Assembly (NCBI GenBank): GCA_022360275.1
Contig: JAKSDC010000181.1
Coordinates: 1 to 13,615 of the forward strand
Direction of reading: 5' to 3'
DNA length: 13,615 nt
Source of the DNA: Chlorobiales bacterium
GTDB lineage: Bacteria > Bacteroidota > Chlorobiia > Chlorobiales > Chlorobiaceae
Shown: in pieces, positions 1 through 5,467 of the stretch
Position numbering within the stretch: position 1 is the first letter of the stretch
Layout: each line of letters starts with the position of its first letter
Position numbers and translations under genes: made by a program
Notes under the pieces: model-generated
What the model was told of the DNA's origin: nothing
Database searches by the model: none
The model's input: the letters and a program-made list of their open reading frames with translations, nothing else

Positions 1-918
1 AAAGCCTTCTTTAACTGTTTCCGGACTTGCGCCGCCGCCGACGTCGAGGAAGTTTGCGGGTTTCCCCCCGGCAAGCTGGATCATGTCCATCGTTGCCATT
101 GCCAGACCGGCACCATTGACCATGCAGCCTACATTACCGTCCAGCCGGACATAATTGAGGTTTGATTTGGAAGCTTCGACTTCAAACGGGTCCTCTTCGC
201 TGATATCCCTGAGCTCGCGGAAATCCTTGTGGCGGAAGAGAGCGTTTGGGTCAAAATTGATCTTGGCGTCGAGAGCAAGAACACGGCCTTCCTTGGTAAT
301 CACGAGAGGGTTGATCTCGGCGAGGGATGCATCAACGGATAGGTAAGCGTTGTACAGCGCTGTAATGAACCGTACTGCATTTTTAAAATTATCCCCTTCG
401 AGTCCAAGGAAAAAAGCAGCTTGGCGTGCCTGGAATCCCTGGATGCCATGGAGCGGATGAATCTGGATTTTCAGCAGTTTTTCAGGGGTTTCTTCAGCAA
501 CTTTTTCAATTTCCATACCGCCTTCGGTGGAGACCATCAGAACATTGTTCGATGTGGCGCGGTCAAGGGTGATGCCGATATAGAATTCTTTCTCGATATT
601 CATGCCTTCCTCGACCAGGAGACGTTTGACCTCTTTTCCTTCCGGTCCGGTCTGGTGGGTTACCAATGTGGCGCCGAGCATCTGACGGGCGATTTCCAGG
701 GTATCCTCCAGGGATTTTGCGAGTTTGACGCCACCGGCTTTTCCACGTCCTCCGGCATGAATCTGGGCCTTGACAACGACAACGCTGCTTTCCTGCCCTT
801 CAAACAGCTGTTCGGCTGCCTGCCTTGCCTCATCAGCAGAAAAGGCAACGATGCCTTTCGGTACGGAAACCCCGAACTTGCGCAGGATGTCCTTACCTTG
901 ATATTCGTGTATATTCAT
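1..918 (-). CDS. sucC: Succinyl-CoA synthetase (ADP-forming) subunit beta, C-terminus cut by window edge
   Basis: This is the beta subunit of succinyl-CoA synthetase, which interconverts succinate + CoA + ATP and succinyl-CoA + ADP + Pi in the cytoplasm with the alpha subunit SucD. In a green sulfur bacterium it would run towards succinyl-CoA in the reductive TCA cycle. The protein starts MNIHEYQGKDILRKFGV, typical of the family. An ATP-grasp nucleotide region follows (AQIHAGGRGKAGGVK, about residues 51-65), then EINPLV with the Mg-ligand Asn near 203 and LDAK with Asp near 217. The last visible part is NGAGLAMATMDMI and a GGKPANFLDVGGGAS stretch that begins the ligase domain. 306 codons are present; the family is usually about 390, so some 85 residues lie off the left edge. 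The start ATG (918-916) has no clear Shine-Dalgarno sequence. ATP-citrate lyase subunit AclB shares the fold, but its N-terminus differs, so SucC is preferred. Confidence 0.96.
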   Translation of the reverse strand, partial: MNIHEYQGKDILRKFGVSVPKGIVAFSADEARQAAEQLFEGQESSVVVVKAQIHAGGRGKAGGVKLAKSLEDTLEIARQMLGATLVTHQTGPEGKEVKRLLVEEGMNIEKEFYIGITLDRATSNNVLMVSTEGGMEIEKVAEETPEKLLKIQIHPLHGIQGFQARQAAFFLGLEGDNFKNAVRFITALYNAYLSVDASLAEINPLVITKEGRVLALDAKINFDPNALFRHKDFRELRDISEEDPFEVEASKSNLNYVRLDGNVGCMVNGAGLAMATMDMIQLAGGKPANFLDVGGGASPETVKEGF

Positions 919-1055
919 GTTCTTGCATGTTTGTTAAAGATTGCACAACAAGATGATTGCTCATGAAAGTGGCAAACAAAAAGCTTATAATAGCAAAAAT
1001 TGATGGTTAGATAAAATGCCGTCGGGCACGTAGAGCGCAATTTGAAACCATTATC
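919..1055. promoter_or_regulatory. Divergent intergenic region between sucC and tadA
   Basis: This 137-bp gap must hold the promoters for the divergent sucC and tadA genes. A perfect TATAAT stands on the plus strand at 986-991, about 65 bp before tadA, but no good -35 hexamer lies 16-18 bp upstream of it. The overlapping minus-strand TATTAT has only a poor -35 match. I therefore mark the region rather than a defined promoter. Confidence 0.3.
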
Positions 1056-1508
1056 ATGGATCTTTCATATTACATGGAACCAGCTTTCCGAGAGGCGATC
1101 AAGGCATATGAGAAAAAGGAGATCCCTGTCGGCGCTGCGGTGTTTGACGCCAACGGCCGCCTTGTCGGCAGAGGACACAACCAGGTTGAGGAACTGACGG
1201 ACGCAACCGCTCATGCCGAGATGATTGCGCTGACGGCGGCAATGGCAACGCTCGGGAGCAAATACCTCAACGACTGCACGCTTGCTGTTACGCTTGAACC
1301 CTGCCCCATGTGTGCAGGGGCGATCGTCAATGCAAAAGTAAGCAGGTTGATTTTCGGGGCCTACGACCCAAAAATGGGGGCATGCGGGACAGTCATGAAT
1401 ATTACCGCTTCCGGAGACCTGAATCACCGGCCGGAAGTGTACGGAGGGATTCTCGAACACAAGGCGCAGAGCCTTTTGCAGGAGTTTTTCCGGGGACTGA
1501 GGGGGTAA
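1056..1508 (+). CDS. tadA: tRNA adenosine(34) deaminase TadA
   Basis: This is a zinc-dependent cytidine/deoxycytidylate-deaminase-fold enzyme that converts A34 to inosine in the anticodon of tRNA-Arg(ACG), so one tRNA can read several CGN codons. The zinc site is complete: H53-A-E55 supplies a ligand and the proton-shuttling glutamate, and P82?-type motif PCPMC supplies C83 and C86 (sequence EPCPMCAGAI). The family-typical IPVGAAV (23-29) and the GHN at 40-42 before the active site are present, as is a C-terminal segment ending LLQEFFRGLRG. At 150 residues it has the normal length. The start ATG has no visible Shine-Dalgarno sequence. It diverges from sucC and converges on the membrane-protein gene at 1705-2727. 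A related enzyme such as guanine deaminase is possible, but the zinc-site context and length fit TadA best. Confidence 0.93.
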   Translation: MDLSYYMEPAFREAIKAYEKKEIPVGAAVFDANGRLVGRGHNQVEELTDATAHAEMIALTAAMATLGSKYLNDCTLAVTLEPCPMCAGAIVNAKVSRLIFGAYDPKMGACGTVMNITASGDLNHRPEVYGGILEHKAQSLLQEFFRGLRG

Positions 1509-1697
1509 AGGCAAAAGGTAAAGGTCAAAGGGCAAATAAGGAATAAGGAGTAGCAGCTTTGCTGCAGGAGTAAGGAGCCAGGAGAATAACTATTGTCGAA
1601 TGAATAATGACGAATGATTATTAAATATTGAATTAATGAGGGATAATGGAGGAAGCTGGAATCCGGAAGCCTGAATCCTGAATTATCCAATCCTGGC
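1509..1697. repeat. Degenerate heptanucleotide repeat filling the tadA 3' intergenic gap
   Basis: From the base after the tadA stop codon, the sequence can be cut into 27 consecutive 7-mers in one phase, and adjacent units resemble each other in blocks. Examples are AGGCAAA/AGGTAAA (1509-1522), TAAGGAA/TAAGGAG (1537-1550), ATGAATA/ATGACGA (1600-1613) and CCTGAAT twice (1670-1683). Units 7-8 form a small hairpin (GCAGC-TTT-GCTGC, 1553-1565). A 7-bp inverted repeat, GGATAAT 1641-1647 and ATTATCC 1682-1688, lies near the right end. The repeat stops 7 bp before the stop codon of the converging gene. It resembles the short-tandem heptamer repeats known from cyanobacteria, but I know of no named family for it here. 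No gene lies in this stretch. Confidence 0.7.
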
Positions 1698-1704
1698 TAC
1701 TGGC

Positions 1705-2727
1705 TTACGGTTTCTCTTTCCCCGACTCAACGTTTTCACTGATGATGTTTTTCAGCGACTGTGCGACATGAGAGACAATGTCCTGGGCAAGGTTGCTGCC
1801 AGAGGAAGATGGCTGAACGCTATCGAGGCTTTCCATGCCGGCCTTTTTTACTGCGTTGCTGATTGTTTTCGAGAGTATCGGGTTGCACTCCTTGACAACT
1901 TCCTTGAGCATGAACGATGCTTCGAACTGGCTTTGGCGAACGATTTCGGCTTTATCTTCTTCGGAAAGAGACTGACAGTAATGCGTGCTGATGATACCCG
2001 TAAGGCAAGTGAGATAGGTGTTCGTAGAGCCTGCAAGGAAAAAGTTCAGAAAAAACGGGGTCAGCAGATTTCCGCCGGGAAGAAGCGTCGCAAGGGTGTT
2101 GCTGAAAGAGGACTGGATAATCGGCTTAATGTGGAAGGGAAGCTCATCTTTCTGGAAGTCAGACAAGGGAAGCGATTCATAGGTGAAACGATAAAGGGCC
2201 AGCAAGTCTTTACCATGACGGTTTCGATGGTGCAGTTTATAGACCCTCCATACAAGTTTCAGATTGTTCATCAGTGATGTCGTCGTACCGTAAGAGGTAT
2301 TCTGGGCGAACGCACCGATGAAGAAATTCTTAACCGCAACTTCCTTCGTGATATGCAATGCATCGGTTTCGAGCAGTTTGTGGTTGGTTACAAGCCATCT
2401 CTGATCCCGGTTTTCCTGGAGGGGGGCAGGATGTTTGGAATGAACGGGCTGCGTTTTGGCAAGATGCTTTATGTAGGCGTCATAGGATGGTGACATTTCA
2501 TTGTCCGGGAAAACAGGCCCGGAAGGAGAGCGCCATAGTGTAATGAGGGAGAAAACAAGAATGCAGAAAACAGTTGTGCCTGCTCCGAGGACGATATAAC
2601 CTGCAACAGGATGCAGGTTCCCGACAAGTGAAGCGAAAAAGTAAAGCTGATTGAAAATAAAGATCAGCAACAGCGACAGAGTAAAGAAGAGAACGGTCGC
2701 CAGAAGGAGTCTCAGCTTTCTTTTCAT
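1705..2727 (-). CDS. Two-helix membrane protein of unknown function, possibly YcjF/DUF697-like
   Basis: I do not recognise this 340-residue protein with certainty. It begins with a positive N-terminus (MKRK) and two strongly hydrophobic segments, about residues 7-31 and 42-65, likely a helical hairpin in the inner membrane. A polar, probably cytoplasmic region follows. Residues about 208-245 are again apolar and include a Gly/Pro-rich run (LLPGGNLLTP) and AGSTNTYLTCLTGII, then an amphipathic C-terminal half with acidic and Ser-rich stretches near 301-312. The order of two N-terminal helices followed by a later Gly/Ala-rich apolar segment with a conserved-looking T-YLT resembles DUF697 (YcjF) proteins, but this is only an impression. 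The gene converges on tadA. The ATG at 2727 follows a leader with overlapping hairpins and no strong Shine-Dalgarno sequence. It could equally be a lineage-specific protein. Confidence 0.72.
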   Translation of the reverse strand: MKRKLRLLLATVLFFTLSLLLIFIFNQLYFFASLVGNLHPVAGYIVLGAGTTVFCILVFSLITLWRSPSGPVFPDNEMSPSYDAYIKHLAKTQPVHSKHPAPLQENRDQRWLVTNHKLLETDALHITKEVAVKNFFIGAFAQNTSYGTTTSLMNNLKLVWRVYKLHHRNRHGKDLLALYRFTYESLPLSDFQKDELPFHIKPIIQSSFSNTLATLLPGGNLLTPFFLNFFLAGSTNTYLTCLTGIISTHYCQSLSEEDKAEIVRQSQFEASFMLKEVVKECNPILSKTISNAVKKAGMESLDSVQPSSSGSNLAQDIVSHVAQSLKNIISENVESGKEKP

Positions 2728-2734
2728 GGCAAAA

Positions 2735-2765
2735 CGGTTTGTGCAAACCGGCGGCGACCCGCCGG
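2735..2765 (-). promoter_or_regulatory. Two overlapping GC-rich hairpins in the leader of the membrane-protein gene
   Basis: CGGTTT (2735-2740) pairs with AAACCG (2745-2750) around a 4-base loop, and CCGGCGG (2748-2754) pairs with CCGCCGG (2759-2765) around CGAC. The two share bases 2748-2750, so they cannot both form fully. The inner one ends only 7 bp before the start codon at 2727, on the minus strand, where it could limit ribosome access. The pairing is seen directly; any regulatory role is inference. Confidence 0.4.
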
Positions 2766-2782
2766 CCCAAAAGCCTTGTCAC

Positions 2783-2811
2783 ATCATACAATGTAACAGT
2801 TCTTTTATAAA
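2783..2811 (-). promoter_or_regulatory. Candidate sigma-70 promoter for the membrane-protein gene
   Basis: On the minus strand TTTATA (2811-2806) is followed after exactly 17 bp by TATGAT (2788-2783), a 4/6 and 5/6 match to the -35 and -10 consensus. Transcription would start near 2776, giving a leader of about 50 nt that contains the two overlapping hairpins. The surrounding DNA is AT-rich, so a chance match is possible. Confidence 0.35.
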
Positions 2812-2832
2812 TATTTTTAACACCTTCCCGGT

Positions 2833-2899
2833 TGTCATCCTCGGGCCTGTCCCGTGAAATCAAAGCATCTATTTCACAGGGCGCGACCCGGGGGTCCGT
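2833..2899. repeat. Long imperfect palindrome (REP-like)
   Basis: The core is CCCGTGAAAT (2851-2860) facing ATTTCACAGGG (2871-2881), a 10-bp stem with one bulged base and a 10-base loop. The outer arms (about 2833-2850 and 2882-2899) continue with a looser match: a TCGGGCCTG segment on the left against the complement of the GCGACCCGGGGG segment on the right. No T-run follows on either strand, so it does not look like an intrinsic terminator. It resembles dispersed intergenic palindromes of other genomes; whether it is multi-copy cannot be seen here. The rest of the 2728-3039 gap holds no gene that I can find. Confidence 0.5.
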
Positions 2900-3039
2900 C
2901 TTTTGCCGAAAGTCATCTTGAATGCTGTATCGACCCTGCGTACCACCCTTTTTTATTACACAGGGGCGTGACTCCTATGCATTAAAAGCGAAACGAACCG
3001 GTGATTCAACAATTCAGCAGACTATTCCGTGCTTGACCG

Positions 3040-4305
3040 TCAGTTGTTCACTTTTTCTGCCAGAGAAGGTTTCTCTATATGCTGGCCTTCGCTGAACTGG
3101 TAATCGAGGAAAATGTCTTCAGCAAATGGTAACTGCCAGCTTCCGTCAGCCATTTTGTTGGTCGTTTCTTTGAGCCGGTACGTTGTATCTCCACAGGTCC
3201 AGCAGTCATATTTGGCCATTCCCGTGCACAGGCAGGTCTGGTCGGTAATGGTCAGCCGCTGGCCTTTTTCCTTGGCTGCAAGTGCCTTGTAGTAAGAGTC
3301 TATATAACCGCATTTGCCTTTGTTGTCAAGCAGATAGCCAAACCCTTCGCAATTGGGCCGTATCGAATAGTTCAGAACCGGCGAGGTCTTGAGCATTCTC
3401 ATCGGGTAGCCGGTGGGAGAGACGGTGTTGACGACGATGTTCTCCTTTTCGGTGTTGATATAATGTTGTTTCACCTCATTCGGAAGGCCGGATTCTTTTG
3501 TTATGGTGAATCGTGTCGCCACCTGAACAGCCGAGGCGCCTGCCTGAAGAAACCTGACCGCGTCACCGCCGGTAAAGATCCCGCCGGCAGGTATGACCGG
3601 AATGGCCAGGTCTTCGCTTTTGAGAAAATCCAGTACCTCTTTTACGATAGTATAAAGGTCGTAGGTTTTCCAGTCCTCGGGGCTGAAGCCGAGATGACCT
3701 CCGGCCAACGGGCCCTCAACAACGATGTAATCGGGTATGCGCCGCAATCTGATGGCGCGTTTCAGAAAGATGTTCAGGGCGCGTAAAGAAGAGATGATAA
3801 TGCCGATTTTGACATCATGGAATCTCGGGTGATCTTTTATGAGGTCAAGGGTGCGCAGATTAAGGCCGGCTGCGAGTGTAAGCCCGTCTATTCCGGCATC
3901 CATGGCAGCAGAAAGCCTTGCACGAAGTGTCTCGGAAGAGTCACGCATGGTCAGCTTTTCCATGCAGTTCATAAAAACGGCACCGTTGCCGCTTTTCCGG
4001 GATACGGTGTGCTCTACGTACATTTTTTGTGCCTCTGCAATGTCGCCGAGATCGAAGTGAACGTCAGATTTGTCAGGATTGTTGACGTTGTAACTGTACT
4101 TCTTCCGTTTACGCGTGGTATATGAGGTGCTGAATATCTGATCGCAGACATAACAAACTTCGGCATCGGAAATATGACCGATTCCGCCCAGCTTTTCAGC
4201 CGCAAGAGCAAGCTCGGTGGTTGATATGTTGACCCCCATTCCGCCAATTACGATTGGGATATATTCCTGCTTGCCAAGTTGTAGTCTGAAATTATCTACC
4301 TTCAT
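3040..4305 (-). CDS. Nitronate monooxygenase (2-nitropropane dioxygenase) family flavoprotein with Cys-rich C-terminus
   Basis: This is a 421-residue FMN-dependent TIM-barrel protein of the nitronate monooxygenase family, probably cytoplasmic. The N-terminus has the family's IPIVIGGMGVNIS (about 16-28) and KLGGIGHIS (39-46). The catalytic-type histidine is H204 in PLAGGHLGF. The phosphate-binding loops IPAGGIFTGGDAV (238-250) and LQAGASAVQVATRF (253-266) bind FMN in relatives. Beyond the barrel, after about residue 310, there is an extra tail with C319, C332, C358-x-C360 and C368-x-x-C371 (motifs CLCTG and CWTCG), which could hold a metal or iron-sulfur centre. A further pair C51-x-x-C54 lies near the N-terminus. 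Oxygen-dependent nitronate oxidation would be odd in a strict anaerobe, so the real substrate is uncertain; some relatives are enoyl-ACP reductases (FabK) or other reductases. The start ATG lacks a clear Shine-Dalgarno sequence. It stands alone on the minus strand, diverging from gpmA. Confidence 0.85.
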   Translation of the reverse strand: MKVDNFRLQLGKQEYIPIVIGGMGVNISTTELALAAEKLGGIGHISDAEVCYVCDQIFSTSYTTRKRKKYSYNVNNPDKSDVHFDLGDIAEAQKMYVEHTVSRKSGNGAVFMNCMEKLTMRDSSETLRARLSAAMDAGIDGLTLAAGLNLRTLDLIKDHPRFHDVKIGIIISSLRALNIFLKRAIRLRRIPDYIVVEGPLAGGHLGFSPEDWKTYDLYTIVKEVLDFLKSEDLAIPVIPAGGIFTGGDAVRFLQAGASAVQVATRFTITKESGLPNEVKQHYINTEKENIVVNTVSPTGYPMRMLKTSPVLNYSIRPNCEGFGYLLDNKGKCGYIDSYYKALAAKEKGQRLTITDQTCLCTGMAKYDCWTCGDTTYRLKETTNKMADGSWQLPFAEDIFLDYQFSEGQHIEKPSLAEKVNN

Positions 4306-4596
4306 GTTGCGTTGTCAGGTCTTTGGCCGGCTTCTCTTGCGTCGGTCATGTAAAGCTTGATAATAAAGTGGGCCTTTGGAGCCAAAAGAACAAAAGATAG
4401 GATATTTCATCATATAAAACCATAAGCTCTTTTTATAAATAAAGGCTTTTTTGTCTCTCGTACAGAGGGGGCTGCTTGGGGGAGATACGAGAAGGGTGGA
4501 GAATGTTTGAGAAAAGTATTCAAGATTATTACATTGGCATGATTCGGTAAAATAGGGTAATAAAGCCCTGTGCTTCAATAAAATCAATACTCTTAC
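4306..4596. other. Intergenic region between the divergent flavoprotein gene and gpmA
   Basis: No coding region is apparent in this AT-rich divergent gap. It contains a TCTCGTA/TACGAGA inverted repeat (4456-4462 and 4486-4492) whose 23-base loop is G-rich, and the candidate gpmA promoter at 4507-4535. I could not place a convincing minus-strand promoter for the flavoprotein gene. Confidence 0.5.
4507..4535 (+). promoter_or_regulatory. Candidate sigma-70 promoter for gpmA
   Basis: TTGAGA (4507-4512, 5/6 to consensus) and TACATT (4530-4535, 4/6) are separated by 17 bp. The start site would be near 4542, about 70 bp before the gpmA start codon. This is a pattern match only. Confidence 0.35.
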
Positions 4597-4605
4597 AAGG
4601 AGGGG
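4597..4605 (+). promoter_or_regulatory. Strong ribosome binding site of gpmA
   Basis: AAGGAGGGG contains a full AGGAGG (4598-4603) 9 bases before the ATG at 4613. It fixes the gpmA start and stands out because most other genes in the window have no recognisable Shine-Dalgarno sequence. Confidence 0.85.
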
Positions 4606-4612
4606 AAGACGT

Positions 4613-5356
4613 ATGATTAAGCTGGTATTGCTGCGGCACGGCGAGAGTGAGTGGAACAGGGAAAACCGTTTCACCGGCTGGTATGATATTGATTTAAGCG
4701 AGAAAGGAGAGAAAGAGTCCAGGAGTGCAGGAGAACTCCTGAAGCAAGAGGGTTTTGTTTTCGATATTGCTTATACGTCGGTTCTCAAAAGGGCAATCCG
4801 CACCCTGTGGAACGTTCTTGACGAAATGGATCTCATGTGGATCCCGGTTGTTAAGGATTGGCGTCTCAACGAGCGTCATTACGGTGCGCTTCAGGGAATG
4901 AACAAGGCTGAGACCGCCCGGCAGCACGGTGAAGAGCAGGTGCTTGTTTGGCGCAGGAGCTATGACACACCTCCACCTCCGCTTGAAAAGTCGGATTCAC
5001 GGTATCCCGGTAACGAGCCCCGATACGCTTCTCTTGCTCCGGACGAGGTTCCTCTGACGGAATGTCTGAAGGATACCGTTGCCCGTGTTCTTCCTTTGTG
5101 GCTTGAAGAAATCGCACCCGAGATCAAGGCTGGCAAAAAAGTTATTATCGCCGCACACGGTAACTCTCTTCGAGCGCTGGTTAAATACCTCGACAATATT
5201 TCCGACGAGGATATCGTAGGGTTGAACATACCGACCGGTGTTCCTCTTGTCTATGAGCTGGACGATGATCTGAAGCCGTTGAAGAGCTATTACCTGGGCG
5301 ATCAGGAGGCACTCCAGAAAGCAATCGATGCGGTAGCCAGTCAGGGCAAGGCGTAG
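4613..5356 (+). CDS. gpmA: 2,3-bisphosphoglycerate-dependent phosphoglycerate mutase
   Basis: This enzyme interconverts 3-phosphoglycerate and 2-phosphoglycerate in glycolysis and gluconeogenesis, using a phosphohistidine primed by 2,3-bisphosphoglycerate. The histidine phosphatase signature LRHGESEWN holds the phospho-accepting H9. R60 (in LKRAIRT), E87-R88 (in NERHYG) and H182 (in AAHGNS) complete the expected active site. The mutase-specific motifs FTGWYDIDLSEKG (20-32) and PPPPLEKSD (120-128) separate it from the broader phosphatase superfamily. The 247-residue length is normal for GpmA. The start is fixed by the strong AGGAGG. In an autotroph fixing carbon through the reductive TCA cycle it would carry phosphoenolpyruvate-derived carbon up to sugars. 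gltB follows 111 bp downstream on the same strand, so the two may share a transcript, though the gap could also hold a separate promoter. Confidence 0.97.
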   Translation: MIKLVLLRHGESEWNRENRFTGWYDIDLSEKGEKESRSAGELLKQEGFVFDIAYTSVLKRAIRTLWNVLDEMDLMWIPVVKDWRLNERHYGALQGMNKAETARQHGEEQVLVWRRSYDTPPPPLEKSDSRYPGNEPRYASLAPDEVPLTECLKDTVARVLPLWLEEIAPEIKAGKKVIIAAHGNSLRALVKYLDNISDEDIVGLNIPTGVPLVYELDDDLKPLKSYYLGDQEALQKAIDAVASQGKA

Positions 5357-5467
5357 CTGAAAATAGGATGGCTGAACAGGGATATTCCTTGAAAAAGTTT
5401 ATATTCCCCACTTCAAATTCGAACGCGCTTTTTAGCAATAATACTTAGATAAGAAGTACCTGGAAAT
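5357..5467 (+). promoter_or_regulatory. gltB upstream region with weak promoter candidate
   Basis: TTGAAA at 5389-5394 is followed after 18 bp by TCAAAT (5413-5418), a good -35 and a mediocre -10. There is also a weak inverted repeat, GGGATAT (5379-5385) against ATATTCCC (5401-5408). I see no riboswitch. The gltB start has no clear Shine-Dalgarno sequence. Confidence 0.25.

Noticed and set aside
1..918. ATP-citrate lyase subunit AclB as identity of the left gene
   Set aside because: The fold is shared, and the lyase is expected in this group, but the N-terminal MNIHEYQGK and the AGGRGKAGGVK region are those of SucC.
421..966. 181-codon plus-strand open frame
   Set aside because: It lies antisense to sucC, whose protein is clearly recognisable. 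Its translation has no family-like motifs.
986..991. Perfect TATAAT as the tadA promoter
   Set aside because: No acceptable -35 element lies 16-18 bp upstream, so it was not called as a defined promoter.
1509..1697. CRISPR array
   Set aside because: Units are 7 bp, degenerate and contiguous with no spacers, and no cas genes are nearby.
4456..4492. Intrinsic terminator
   Set aside because: The stem is only 7 bp with a 23-base loop, and no T-run follows on either strand.
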